DNA of 64,000 nucleotides from Burkholderiales bacterium (GTDB lineage: Bacteria; Pseudomonadota; Gammaproteobacteria; Burkholderiales; Burkholderiaceae_C): contig CANJJE010000001.1 in assembly GCA_947474755.1 (NCBI GenBank), forward strand, positions 248,001 to 312,000, given 5' to 3'. The translations under genes were made by a program, and so were the position numbers. Positions 16,124-24,741 of the stretch are shown here, in pieces; within the stretch, counting starts at the first letter, position 1, and every line of letters starts with the position of its first letter. Below the pieces are notes generated by a model. The model did not search any database and was not told where the DNA came from. It saw only the letters and a list, made by a program, of their open reading frames with translations.

Positions 16124-17584
16124 ATGGACTTCAGGCACCAAGTTGCGACCCCCGCTTCCTTGTCCGAAATCAGCGCCGACGCGCTGTTGCTCGTTGTCCA
16201 TGGCAGCGCGATCGATGACGCTCTCGCCCCCGCGATTTCGTCGCTGATCGGCGAGGCGGTCGATGCCGGCGACCTGCAGTTGAAAGCCGGTAGCAGCTTG
16301 TACCTGCACAGGCCGGCGGGTGTGAAAGCGGCGCGGTTGCTGGTCGTCGGGGCGGCCGCGGCGAGCGTGAAATCGTTCAAGGCCGCCGTGGCAGCGGGCC
16401 TGGGCCAATTGAAATCCATTGGCGCGAAGCACATAGCGGTGGCCGTGGCCGACGCCAATCCGCTGACGGCGCTGCATGGGGAAGCCTTGGCCACCGCCGC
16501 TGCGGATGCGAGCTACCTGTACCGCCACACCAAGCCCAGTGCGCCGAAGGCGCCCGCGATGTCGCGCTTCACGCTGCTGTGCGGCAAGGCTCAGGCCGGC
16601 GATGTTGCTTCCGGCCTGCAACGCGGCGCAGCCATCGCTGCAGGTGTCACCCTGGCACGCGAGTGTGCGAACCGCCCGGGCAACTTCTGTACGCCGACGT
16701 ACCTGGGCGAGCAGGCCAAGCGCCTGGGCAAGGAGCACGGATTGAAGGTCGAAGTGCTCGATCGCAAGGCCGTCGAGAAGCTCGGCATGGGGGCGTTCCT
16801 GGCCGTCGCGCAAGGCTCGGCGGAGCCGCTGCGCTTCATCGTGGCCCGTTACGAAGGCGCTGCGAAATCTCAACCACCGGTGGTGCTGGTCGGCAAGGGC
16901 ATCACCTTCGACACCGGTGGCATCTCGATCAAGCCCTCGGCCGAGATGGACGAGATGAAGTACGACATGGGGGGCGCGGCCAGCGTGCTGGGTACCTTGC
17001 GCGCAATTGCCGAGATCAAGCCCAGACTGAATGTCATCGGCATCATCCCGAGCTGCGACAACATGCCCAGCGGCAATGCGGTCAAGCCTGGTGATGTGGT
17101 GACCAGCCTGTCGGGCCAGACCATCGAGATCCTGAACACTGATGCCGAGGGCCGGCTGATCCTGTGCGATGCGCTGACCTACGCCGAGCGTTTCAAGCCG
17201 GCGGTCGTGGTCGACGTCGCCACGCTGACCGGTGCCTGCGTGATTGCGCTGGGTCACCACCGCTCCGGCTTGTTCACCGCCGATGATGCGTTGGCGACCG
17301 AGTTGCTGAACGCGGGCGACGCAGCGCTCGACCCGTGCTGGCGCATGCCGCTCGACGACGAGTACGACGAGGGCCTGAAGAGCAACTTCGCCGACATGGG
17401 CAACGTCGGTGGGCGTGCGGGCGGTGCCATCACCGCCGCCATGTTCCTGAAGCGCTACACGGGGAAGTACCGCTGGGCTCACCTCGACATTGCAGGCACG
17501 GCCTGGAAGTCCGGCGCGGCCAAGGGCAGCACTGGTCGCCCGGTGGGCCTGCTGACCCACTTTGTGCTGGCCCAGATCAAGTGA
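16124..17584 (+). CDS. pepA: Leucyl aminopeptidase PepA (M17)
   Basis: Cytosolic dizinc aminopeptidase that removes N-terminal residues from peptides; in E. coli PepA also binds DNA. 486 aa, standard length. The C-terminal catalytic domain shows VGKGITFDTGGISIKP with the metal-binding lysine and aspartate. KYDMGGAASVLG and the signature NTDAEGRLILCDAL are also present. The N-terminal half is the variable macro-like domain. The start ATG is preceded by AGTAGG. It diverges from lptF and is followed 25 nt later by holC, as in many proteobacteria. Confidence 0.96.
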   Translation: MDFRHQVATPASLSEISADALLLVVHGSAIDDALAPAISSLIGEAVDAGDLQLKAGSSLYLHRPAGVKAARLLVVGAAAASVKSFKAAVAAGLGQLKSIGAKHIAVAVADANPLTALHGEALATAAADASYLYRHTKPSAPKAPAMSRFTLLCGKAQAGDVASGLQRGAAIAAGVTLARECANRPGNFCTPTYLGEQAKRLGKEHGLKVEVLDRKAVEKLGMGAFLAVAQGSAEPLRFIVARYEGAAKSQPPVVLVGKGITFDTGGISIKPSAEMDEMKYDMGGAASVLGTLRAIAEIKPRLNVIGIIPSCDNMPSGNAVKPGDVVTSLSGQTIEILNTDAEGRLILCDALTYAERFKPAVVVDVATLTGACVIALGHHRSGLFTADDALATELLNAGDAALDPCWRMPLDDEYDEGLKSNFADMGNVGGRAGGAITAAMFLKRYTGKYRWAHLDIAGTAWKSGAAKGSTGRPVGLLTHFVLAQIK

Positions 17585-17609
17585 TCGCCTGCCGGCCAGA
17601 TGCGACCCG

Positions 17610-18038
17610 ATGACCGAGGTGCAGTTCCACGTCAATGTGCATGACAGCGTGCACTATGCGTGTCGGTTGCTGCGCAAGGCCATGCGCCAGGGTGCGAGGC
17701 TGGCGGTGACCGGACCGGCAGCGATCCTGGCGGAACTGGACCGCGCACTGTGGGTGTTCGAGGCCGATGAATTCCTGCCGCATGTGCAGATTCATGACGA
17801 CCAGCCCACGGCAGCACAGGCACGCGCGCCGGTGTGGCTGGTCGAGGACGCCCGCCATGGCACGGCGATGCCTGTGCTGGTGAACATCGGTGCGCCGTTG
17901 ACGGTGGCCTTCGAGGCCTACACGCGCATCATCGAGGTCGTCTCGAATGACGCTGAGGATCGCAGCGCTGGTCGCCAGCGTTGGCGCGATTACCTCGCCC
18001 GTGGCTGCGCGCCGGTCATGCACGAGGTGGCCGCTTGA
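17610..18038 (+). CDS. holC: DNA polymerase III chi subunit HolC
   Basis: The chi subunit links the clamp loader to single-strand binding protein. At 142 aa it has the normal size. The sequence has the family pattern YACRLLRKAMRQGARLAVTG near the N-terminus, then LWVFEADEFLPHVQ and a PVLVNIG strand. The ATG at 17610 lies 25 nt after the pepA stop codon, so it is probably cotranscribed with pepA. The last codons overlap the next gene (TTGA). Confidence 0.9.
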   Translation: MTEVQFHVNVHDSVHYACRLLRKAMRQGARLAVTGPAAILAELDRALWVFEADEFLPHVQIHDDQPTAAQARAPVWLVEDARHGTAMPVLVNIGAPLTVAFEAYTRIIEVVSNDAEDRSAGRQRWRDYLARGCAPVMHEVAA

Positions 18039-18538
18039 ACCTGCCCACGCTGCCGCCGATGCGGGTTCCCACGCTGACCGAGGTGGTCGATTGGCCGCCC
18101 GTTCAAGTGGTCGTCGGGGAGGGGCCGTCACCTGCCGAGACCAAAGACCACGCTGAAGACGCCATAGCGGTCTGCGCCGATGAAACCGCCGAGCTGACGA
18201 TGGCAGAAACTGTCATCGAGCCACCGAACGAGTCAACGCCTGCGCTGTTGGACGTGACAACGAACGATGCCCCAGCGGACGAACAGACGCTCTCGACACC
18301 ACTCGACGAAGCAGCGCTGACCCAGCGCATCCTCGCCGACCTGCAGCATCACATCGATTCGATGCTGGACCAGCAGTTGCGCGTGGCCATGCAGCCGCTG
18401 CTGAACCGTCTGGCCGACACGCTGGCACGACAAACCCGCGACGAATTGGCATCGGCCTTGCGTGACATGGTGGCGCTCGCGGTGTCGCGGGAGATGATCC
18501 GGCTACGGACCGAGGCACCCCTCAGTGATTCGGCCTGA
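18035..18538 (+). CDS. Hypothetical protein, DUF2486-like
   Basis: A 167-residue acidic protein without signal or membrane segments. The start MRVPTLTEVVDWPP resembles the proline-rich N-terminus of DUF2486 proteins seen after holC in Burkholderiales; I make that family link from memory with moderate certainty. The middle (about 35-95) is a low-complexity Glu/Thr/Ala linker. The C-terminal about 65 residues are predicted helical (LTQRILADLQHHIDSMLDQQ), possibly a coiled coil. Two starts are possible: TTG at 18035, overlapping the holC stop (TTGA), or ATG at 18059. The function is unknown. Confidence 0.7.
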   Translation: MNLPTLPPMRVPTLTEVVDWPPVQVVVGEGPSPAETKDHAEDAIAVCADETAELTMAETVIEPPNESTPALLDVTTNDAPADEQTLSTPLDEAALTQRILADLQHHIDSMLDQQLRVAMQPLLNRLADTLARQTRDELASALRDMVALAVSREMIRLRTEAPLSDSA

Positions 18539-18586
18539 CACTGAAGCGACAGCACAGACCTCTGACTTTTTCTCGGGATGGATGAC

Positions 18587-19741
18587 ATGCGAACCCCACT
18601 GAACATGCGGATGCTGGCGATCGCGGTGGCCTTGGCGGCAGCGTTCGCCGGACCGGCCAGCGCTCAGGAACTCGTCGTCAGGATCGGGCATGTCGGGCCG
18701 ATCAGCGGTCCGGATGCCCACCTGGGCAAGGACAACGAGCTTGGCGCCAGGATGGCCATCGACGAACTCAACGCCAAGGGCGTGGTCATCGGTGGCAAGA
18801 AGGCGAAGTTCGTGCTGCTGGCAGAGGACGATGCCTCCGACCCGAAGCAGGGCACGGCCGTCGCACAGAAGCTGGTGGATTCCAACGTCAATGGTGTCAT
18901 CGGTCACCTGAACTCCGGCACCTCGATTCCCGCGTCGAAGATCTACAGCGATGCTGGCATCCCGCAGATCTCGCCGTCGTCCACCAACCCGAAGTTCACC
19001 CGCCAGGGCTACAAGACCACCTTCCGCGTTGTTGCCGACGATGTGCACCTTGGCGGCACGCTGGGCCGGTATGCGTCGCAGACCCTCAAGGGCAAGTCCA
19101 TCGCCGTGATCGATGACCGCACCGCCTACGGTCAGGGCATTGCTGAAGAGTTCGAGAAGGGCGTGGTCGCCAGTGGCGGCAAGGTCACCGGCCGGCAGTT
19201 CACCAACAGCAAGGAGACCAACTTCATGTCCATCCTGACCGCCATCAAGGCCCGCAAGCCCGATGTGGTGTTCTACGGCGGCATGGATTCGGTAGCCGGG
19301 CCGATGCTGCGCCAGATGAAGCAACTCGGCATCGCCGCGACCTTCATGGGCGGCGACGGTATCTGCACCGCTGCCTTGTCCGGCTTGTCGGCCGGTGCGA
19401 TGGGCGATGGCCAGGTGGTCTGCGCCGAGGCCGGCGGTGTCGTGGGCGAGCAGAAGAAGGCGATGGACGACTTTCGAGCCGCCTTCAAGAAAAAGTTCAA
19501 CGTCGAGGTCCAGCTCTATGCGCCCTACGTCTACGACTCGGTCAACGTGATGGTCGCCGCGATGGTCAAGGCCGGCTCAGCCGACCCTGCCAAGTACCTC
19601 CCGGTGCTGGTCAAGACCGACGGCCACAAGGGTGTGACCGGCGTGATCTCGTTCGACGACAAGGGCGACATCAAGAACGGTGCGCTGACGCTATACACCT
19701 ACAAGGGCGGGATCCGGGAGCAGATTGCGGTAGTGCGCTGA
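18587..19741 (+). CDS. Periplasmic branched-chain amino-acid-type ABC substrate-binding protein (LivJ-like)
   Basis: Type I periplasmic binding protein of the Leu/Ile/Val (HAAT) family. About 384 aa with a signal peptide ending ASAQE, then the mature start LVVRIGHVGPISGPDAHLGK. The family motifs FVLLAEDDASDPKQG and GHLNSGTSIPASKIYSDAGI are visible. ATG 18587 is preferred because GGGATGG lies at a workable distance; ATG 18578 adds three residues. The ligand may be branched-chain amino acids or another small acid. No LivHMGF permease or ATPase genes are nearby, so the protein is an orphan in this window. It may be read through from holC, only 48 nt after the small gene before it. Confidence 0.9.
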   Translation: MRTPLNMRMLAIAVALAAAFAGPASAQELVVRIGHVGPISGPDAHLGKDNELGARMAIDELNAKGVVIGGKKAKFVLLAEDDASDPKQGTAVAQKLVDSNVNGVIGHLNSGTSIPASKIYSDAGIPQISPSSTNPKFTRQGYKTTFRVVADDVHLGGTLGRYASQTLKGKSIAVIDDRTAYGQGIAEEFEKGVVASGGKVTGRQFTNSKETNFMSILTAIKARKPDVVFYGGMDSVAGPMLRQMKQLGIAATFMGGDGICTAALSGLSAGAMGDGQVVCAEAGGVVGEQKKAMDDFRAAFKKKFNVEVQLYAPYVYDSVNVMVAAMVKAGSADPAKYLPVLVKTDGHKGVTGVISFDDKGDIKNGALTLYTYKGGIREQIAVVR

Positions 19742-19793
19742 GGCGGTGTTCTGTCCCCGCGCAGAGAGGTGGCTGCACTGCCAGTTCTGGCCC

Positions 19794-19848
19794 CGAGAGC
19801 GAGATCGCCCCTGGATTCGCGGCTTGCGCCGCGAGGCCCCTGCTCTCG
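19794..19848. terminator. Multi-hairpin structure between convergent genes
   Basis: Outer arms CGAGAGC (19794-19800) and GCTCTCG (19842-19848) enclose a perfect 7-bp hairpin TCGCGGC-TTGC-GCCGCGA (19817-19834). There is no T-run on either strand. Placed between two convergent genes, it may act as a bidirectional, possibly Rho-assisted, transcription barrier; this is inference from position and folding only. Confidence 0.4.
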
Positions 19849-19854
19849 GCCTGC

Positions 19855-20151
19855 TCAGCGCGTCGTGTCCTGCATCAAGCTCGCCGCTTCCTGCCTCAGC
19901 TGCTTCGACTTCTGATCAATCGCATCCAGTTCAGGGCTGGGCTCCTTGACGGTTTCCCTGGCCTTCAGATAGGCCGCTTGCCAGTCCATCGCGTTGCATT
20001 CGGGGATACCGGTGTCCCCTTGCTGCGCCTTCATGTGATCGACGCACTTCTGTAGTGCTGCGTTCATTTTGTTGCCAGCGGCGACGGCGTCGCCAACCCG
20101 ATCGCAGGCCGACAGCAACAACGCCATGACCACGATCAAGATGCTTTTCAT
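19855..20151 (-). CDS. Small predicted lipoprotein
   Basis: A 98-residue protein with a lipoprotein signal MKSILIVVMALLLSAC; the lipobox cysteine is C16. The mature part is helical and charged (EPSPELDAIDQKSKQLRQEA) with two more cysteines (KCVDHM, PECNAMD) that could form a disulfide. The start at 20151 is supported by GGAG 8 nt upstream; an upstream in-frame ATG lacks a signal-like context. I do not recognise a named family. It lies just downstream of tRNA-Ser and convergent to the LivJ-like gene. Confidence 0.72.
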   Translation of the reverse strand: MKSILIVVMALLLSACDRVGDAVAAGNKMNAALQKCVDHMKAQQGDTGIPECNAMDWQAAYLKARETVKEPSPELDAIDQKSKQLRQEAASLMQDTTR

Positions 20152-20167
20152 GGTTGCGCTCCGAATG

Positions 20168-20190
20168 TAAAAACAGGCCCTAAGGCCCGT
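20168..20190 (-). terminator. Rho-independent terminator of tRNA-Ser
   Basis: Minus strand: stem ACGGGCC/GGCCTGT (one G-U pair) with a TTAG loop, followed by a run of five T. It begins 15 nt after the tRNA-Ser 3' end and ends before the lipoprotein start codon. Confidence 0.6.
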
Positions 20191-20204
20191 GTTCACTGGT
20201 TATC

Positions 20205-20295
20205 TGGCGGAGAGAGCGGGATTCGAACCCGCGGGGGGTTATTAGCCCCCACACGCTTTCCAGGCGTGCGACTTAAACCGCTCATCCATCTCTCC
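20205..20295 (-). tRNA. tRNA-Ser (anticodon GGA)
   Basis: A 91-nt class II tRNA. Acceptor GGAGAGA/TCTCTCC, discriminator G, CCA encoded. The anticodon stem CACGC/GCGTG has loop CTGGAAA. A long variable arm follows (GGGGGCTAATAACCCCC region), typical of serine tRNAs. The T-loop is TTCGAAT. Confidence 0.96.
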
Positions 20296-20466
20296 AGAGC
20301 CAGATAGTTTATCTGACGGGCTGGCGTGCGGCCGTCCTGGAAGCAGGTCTTGCCTGAGGTCTGCCCGGCGGGGGGTGCGTCGTCAGCACCCTGTGGATGG
20401 CACCTGGCCCGGCCGCCTTCGGTGCAGCGGCTTCATCCGTGCAGTGCATCACTGCTGCTGCAGGAT

Positions 20467-20832
20467 TCAGCGCGAGCCCAGTGCATGGGTCTGCAGGGTG
20501 GCCAGGGGCACATGGTCGAGCGCATTGCGGTGAGTGCTTTCCAGCACCACCGGCGGCGCGACGCCCGCCTTCAGCGCTTCGGCCCAGCGCGAGACGCACA
20601 GGCACCAGCGGTCGCCAGGCTTCAGCCCGGCGAAGCGGTATTGGGGGTGCGGCGTGACGAGGTCATTGCCGCGCTCCAGCGAAAACGCCAGGAATTCCGC
20701 GGTGACCTTGGCGCACACCACATGGGTTCCCAGATCGTCTGCGCGTGTCTTGCAGCAGCCGTCGCGGAAGAAGCCGGTCAGCGGGTCGTAGGAGCAGGGC
20801 ACGAGCTCGGTGCCCAGGACGTTCAATACCAT
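20467..20832 (-). CDS. DUF2237 family protein
   Basis: A 121-residue cytoplasmic protein of unknown function. The DUF2237 pattern is clear: NVLGTELVPCSYDPLTGFFR, the GCCK cysteine pair, GLKPGDRWCLCVSRWAEAL and GVAPPVVLESTHRNAL. The cysteine-rich motifs suggest metal binding or redox activity, which is not proven for the family. The ATG at 20832 lies 3 nt after the stop codon of the SPFH gene upstream, so they are probably cotranscribed. The 20296-20466 stretch between it and tRNA-Ser shows no gene. Confidence 0.87.
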   Translation of the reverse strand: MVLNVLGTELVPCSYDPLTGFFRDGCCKTRADDLGTHVVCAKVTAEFLAFSLERGNDLVTPHPQYRFAGLKPGDRWCLCVSRWAEALKAGVAPPVVLESTHRNALDHVPLATLQTHALGSR

Positions 20833-20835
20833 GGT

Positions 20836-21753
20836 TCAGTTCGCTCCCGGTGCCTTGTTTTTCAGCAGCGCCATTGCGGTGCCGATCAGTGCCGATACCT
20901 CGCTCATGTTGCCAGGCACGATCATCGTGTTGTTCTTCTGCGCCAGCTGCGCATACGCCTCGACGGCCTTCTCGGCCACCTTCAGCTGCACCGCCTGTTC
21001 GCCGCCAGGCGAACGGATGGCTTCAGCAATCTTGCGGATGGCTTCGGCACTGGCCTCGGCCACCGCCAGGATGGCCGAGGCCTCGCCCTGGGCCTTGTTG
21101 ATTTCGGCCTGACGCTGGCCTTCCGATCGGGCGATGAACGCCTCGCGCTCACCGGTGGCGATGTTGATCTGCTCCTGCTTGCGACCTTCCGAGGCTGCGA
21201 TCAGGGCGCGTTTCTCGCGTTCGGCGGTGATCTGCGCCTGCATGCTGCGCAGGATTTCCGCCGGCGGCGTCAGGTCCTTGATCTCGTAGCGCAGCACCTT
21301 CACGCCCCAGTTTGCCGCCGCTTCGTCGAGCGCGTTGACGACCGAGGCGTTGATGGTGTCTCGCTCCTCGAAGGTCTTGTCGAGTTCCATCTTGCCGATG
21401 ACCGAGCGCAGCAGCGTCTGCGCCAGCTGGGTGATCGCGAAGATGTAATTGCTCGAACCGTAGCTTGCACGCATCGGGTCGGTGATCTGAAAGTAGATGA
21501 TCCCGTCGACCTGCAGCTGTGTGTTGTCACGGGTGATGCAGACTTGGCTGGGCACGTCGAGGGGTACCTCTTTCAGCGAATGCTTGTACGCCACCCGTTC
21601 GATGAACGGTACGACGAACTTGAGTCCCGGGGTCAGCGTGCGGTCGTACTTGCCCAACCGCTCCACGACCCAGGCGTGCTGCTGGGGCACGATCTTGAAG
21701 GTCTGTGAAATGAAGATGACCGCGATGACGGCGAGGACGATGGCAAGTTCCAT
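20836..21753 (-). CDS. SPFH/Band 7 (stomatin-like, QmcA-type) membrane protein
   Basis: A 305-residue protein with one N-terminal membrane helix (LAIVLAVIAVIFISQTF) followed by a Band 7/SPFH domain (about 20-200; VVERLGKYDRTLTPGL, NTQLQVDGIIYFQITDP). The C-terminal half is helical and Ala/Glu-rich (AEREKRALIAASEGRKQEQI) and forms the oligomerising coiled coil. Such proteins build large rings on the membrane and are linked to membrane microdomains and protease control. The NfeD-family gene just upstream (36 nt) is the usual partner, so the two form a membrane module. Confidence 0.92.
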   Translation of the reverse strand: MELAIVLAVIAVIFISQTFKIVPQQHAWVVERLGKYDRTLTPGLKFVVPFIERVAYKHSLKEVPLDVPSQVCITRDNTQLQVDGIIYFQITDPMRASYGSSNYIFAITQLAQTLLRSVIGKMELDKTFEERDTINASVVNALDEAAANWGVKVLRYEIKDLTPPAEILRSMQAQITAEREKRALIAASEGRKQEQINIATGEREAFIARSEGQRQAEINKAQGEASAILAVAEASAEAIRKIAEAIRSPGGEQAVQLKVAEKAVEAYAQLAQKNNTMIVPGNMSEVSALIGTAMALLKNKAPGAN

Positions 21754-21789
21754 GGGGTGCTTTTCAGATGACGCAACGAGGTTGACGAA

Positions 21790-22263
21790 TCATGGGGCCG
21801 AATCGGACGCTGCGGGCGCTGGCGCAGACTGCGTGTGCGAGAGCGGCGCCAGCACCAGCCAGTTGCCTTCGACCGCTGTCACTTGATGCGCGCCTGGGAC
21901 GACAGCGCAGCCGGGCTGCAGGCGCGCCGTCCAGCCACTACCGCGGTAGGTGACACGAGCTGTGCGGTCGCCGGCCCATTTGGTCACGTGCACCGCTTCA
22001 CCGATGTCCAGGTTGACATCGCGGTTCTCGCGCGCCGGAAGGCTGTGCGGATGCCGCTTGCGCGACCAGTGCCACAACGCGGTCGCGCCGCTGCCGACGA
22101 TCGCCGCCACTGCGATCTGCGCCGCTCCGGTCAAGCCGGCATAGGCTGCAATGCCCCCGCTGGCCAGACCGAGCGCGATCATCAACAGGTAGAAGGTGCC
22201 GGTGCCCAGTTCAAACGCGACGGCGACGCCTGCTGCGATCCACCAGAACGTGGCCTGTGTCAT
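21790..22263 (-). CDS. NfeD-family membrane protein
   Basis: A 157-residue protein with about three hydrophobic segments in the first 65 residues (TFWWIAAGVAVAFELGTGTF, LIALGLASGGIAAYAG, IAVAAIVGSGATALWHW). A C-terminal OB-fold-like soluble domain follows (INLDIGEAVHVTKW-type segment and ARVTYRGSGWTARL). NfeD proteins form operons with SPFH/stomatin proteins, as here. The proline/alanine-rich C-terminal tail (SAPAPAASDSAP) is probably disordered. It is the first gene of the SPFH-DUF2237 transcription unit and diverges from the decarboxylase gene. Confidence 0.88.
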   Translation of the reverse strand: MTQATFWWIAAGVAVAFELGTGTFYLLMIALGLASGGIAAYAGLTGAAQIAVAAIVGSGATALWHWSRKRHPHSLPARENRDVNLDIGEAVHVTKWAGDRTARVTYRGSGWTARLQPGCAVVPGAHQVTAVEGNWLVLAPLSHTQSAPAPAASDSAP

Positions 22264-22434
22264 GTCGATCTCGCCCCCAGCGATTCGGAATTGAAGATAT
22301 GCGGCTCAGTGTAGTTCGCGCTCGCCAGTCACTGCGCGGCATGGGCTGAACTCGGTCGGGGTGGGGCGTGGTCCGTTCTGTACCGGCAACGCCCTAAACT
22401 TCGCGCTCCCTCCACGCTGCCCACCGGGACTGCC

Positions 22435-24696
22435 ATGCTGCGCTTTCGCTTTCCGATCGTGATCATCGACGAGGACTACCGCTCGGAAAACACATCCGGC
22501 CTGGGCATCCGAGCGCTGGCGCAGGCCATCGAGAAGGAGGGCTTCGAGGTGCTGGGCGCCACCAGCTATGGCGACCTGAGCCAGTTCGCCCAGCAGCAAA
22601 GCCGCGCCAGTGCCTTCATCCTGTCGATCGACGACGAGGAGTTCACGCCCGGCCCCGAGCTTGACCCGGCAGTGCTCAACCTGCGCAAGTTCATCGAGGA
22701 AATCCGCTTCAAGAACGCGGACATCCCGATCTACATCTACGGCGAGACGCGCACCTCGCAGCACATCCCGAACGACATCCTGCGCGAGCTGCACGGATTC
22801 ATCCACATGTTCGAGGACACGCCAGAGTTCGTGGCCCGCCACATCATCCGGGAGGCCAAGAGCTACCTTGGGGGCTTGCCGCCGCCGTTCTTCAAGGCGC
22901 TGATGGACTATGCGCAGGACGGCTCGTACTCCTGGCACTGCCCGGGCCACAGCGGCGGAGTCGCCTTCCTGAAGAGCCCGGTCGGCCAGATGTTCCACCA
23001 GTTCTTCGGGGAAAACATGCTGCGCGCCGATGTCTGCAATGCGGTCGAGGAACTGGGTCAACTGCTGGACCACAACGGCGCCATCGGCGCTTCCGAGCGC
23101 AACGCCGCGCGCATATTCAATGCCGACCACTGCTTCTTCGTGACCAACGGCACCAGCACCAGCAACAAGATGGTGTGGCACCACACGGTGGCTCCGGGCG
23201 ATGTGGTGGTGGTCGACCGCAACTGCCACAAGTCGATCCTGCACGCGATCATCATGACCGGCGCGGTGCCCGTGTTCCTGCGGCCCACGCGCAATCACTA
23301 CGGCATCATCGGTCCGATCCCGGAGTCGGAGTTCTCGCCCGAGGCGATCCGCCAGAAGATCGCCGTCAATCCGCTGCTCAAGGGGGTCGATGCGAAGACC
23401 GTCAAACCGCGGATCCTGACGCTGACGCAGAGCACCTACGACGGTGTCCTCTACAACACCGAGACGATCAAGCACGCGCTCGATGGTTACATCGATACGT
23501 TGCATTTCGACGAAGCCTGGCTGCCGCATGCGGCTTTCCACCGCTTCTACGGCAGCTACCACGCGATGGGCAAGAAGCGCGCGCGGCCGCGCGATCAGAT
23601 CGTGTTCGCGACCCAATCCACCCACAAGTTGCTGGCCGGCATCAGCCAGGCGAGCCAGGTGCTTGTGCAGGACGCGGTCGATCGCAAGCTCGATCGCCAC
23701 CTCTTCAACGAAGCGTATTTGATGCACACCAGCACCAGCCCGCAGTACGCGATCATCGCGAGCTGCGACGTGGCTGCTGCGATGATGGAAGCGCCCGGCG
23801 GGCCAGCCCTGGTCGAGGAGAGCATCAGCGAAGCGCTCGATTTCCGCCGCGCGATGCGCAAGGTCGACAAGGAGTTCGGCAAGGATTGGTGGTTCAAGGT
23901 CTGGGGCCCGGACAAGCTCTGTGCCGAGGGCATCGGCAGGAGCGATGACTGGGTGCTGAAGGCCGGCGAGAAGTGGCACGGTTTTGGCGACCTGGCCGAT
24001 GGTTTCAACCTGCTCGACCCGATCAAGAGCACCGTGATCACGCCAGGGCTCGACATGTCGGGCAAGTTCGCGAAGACCGGCATTCCGGCGTCGATCGTCA
24101 CCAAGTACCTGGCCGAGCACGGTATCGTGGTCGAGAAGACAGGGCTGTACTCGTTCTTCATCATGTTCACCATCGGCATCACCAAGGGCCGCTGGAACAC
24201 GATGGTCACGGCGCTGCAGCAGTTCAAGGACGACTACGACCGCAACCTGCCCATGTGGAAGATGCTGCCGGAGTTCGTCGCCAAGCACCCGCGCTACGAG
24301 CGCATGGGCCTGCGCGACCTGTGCCAGAGCATCCACGCGATGTACGCCAAGGGCGACATCGCGAGGCTGACCACCGAGATGTATCTGTCGGATCTGCAGC
24401 CGGCGATGAAGCCGAGCGATGCCTACGCCTGCATCGCGCACCGCAAGACCGAGCGCGTCGAGATCGAGGCGCTCGAAGGCCGCGTCACCACGACGCTGCT
24501 GACGCCTTACCCGCCGGGCATTCCGCTGCTGATTCCAGGCGAGGTGTTCAATAAGAAAATCGTGGACTACCTGCGCTTCACCCGCGATTTCAACGCGGCC
24601 TTCCCGGGCTTCGACACCGATGTGCACGGCCTGGTCGAGGAAGACATCGAAGGTGGCGGCAAGCGCTACGGGATCGACTGCGTTCGGGAAGACTGA
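22435..24696 (+). CDS. Orn/Lys/Arg decarboxylase (AdiA/SpeC-like)
   Basis: PLP-dependent fold-type I decarboxylase of 753 aa, the usual size. The N-terminal receiver-like wing domain spans about 1-125. The catalytic domain shows HCPGHSGG, the VTNGTSTSNK block, DEAW and the PLP lysine K398 in ATQSTHKLLAGISQ. The product would be agmatine, cadaverine or putrescine depending on substrate; the sequence resembles the biodegradative arginine-decarboxylase branch most, but I cannot fix the substrate. No antiporter gene lies next to it, so an acid-resistance pair is not evident. ATG is the only good start near 22435. A VOC-family gene follows 45 nt downstream. Confidence 0.92.
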   Translation: MLRFRFPIVIIDEDYRSENTSGLGIRALAQAIEKEGFEVLGATSYGDLSQFAQQQSRASAFILSIDDEEFTPGPELDPAVLNLRKFIEEIRFKNADIPIYIYGETRTSQHIPNDILRELHGFIHMFEDTPEFVARHIIREAKSYLGGLPPPFFKALMDYAQDGSYSWHCPGHSGGVAFLKSPVGQMFHQFFGENMLRADVCNAVEELGQLLDHNGAIGASERNAARIFNADHCFFVTNGTSTSNKMVWHHTVAPGDVVVVDRNCHKSILHAIIMTGAVPVFLRPTRNHYGIIGPIPESEFSPEAIRQKIAVNPLLKGVDAKTVKPRILTLTQSTYDGVLYNTETIKHALDGYIDTLHFDEAWLPHAAFHRFYGSYHAMGKKRARPRDQIVFATQSTHKLLAGISQASQVLVQDAVDRKLDRHLFNEAYLMHTSTSPQYAIIASCDVAAAMMEAPGGPALVEESISEALDFRRAMRKVDKEFGKDWWFKVWGPDKLCAEGIGRSDDWVLKAGEKWHGFGDLADGFNLLDPIKSTVITPGLDMSGKFAKTGIPASIVTKYLAEHGIVVEKTGLYSFFIMFTIGITKGRWNTMVTALQQFKDDYDRNLPMWKMLPEFVAKHPRYERMGLRDLCQSIHAMYAKGDIARLTTEMYLSDLQPAMKPSDAYACIAHRKTERVEIEALEGRVTTTLLTPYPPGIPLLIPGEVFNKKIVDYLRFTRDFNAAFPGFDTDVHGLVEEDIEGGGKRYGIDCVRED

Positions 24697-24741
24697 CGCC
24701 AGCCGGACCGAGGCCGCAGACGTTCCGATAGGAGGGTGTAC

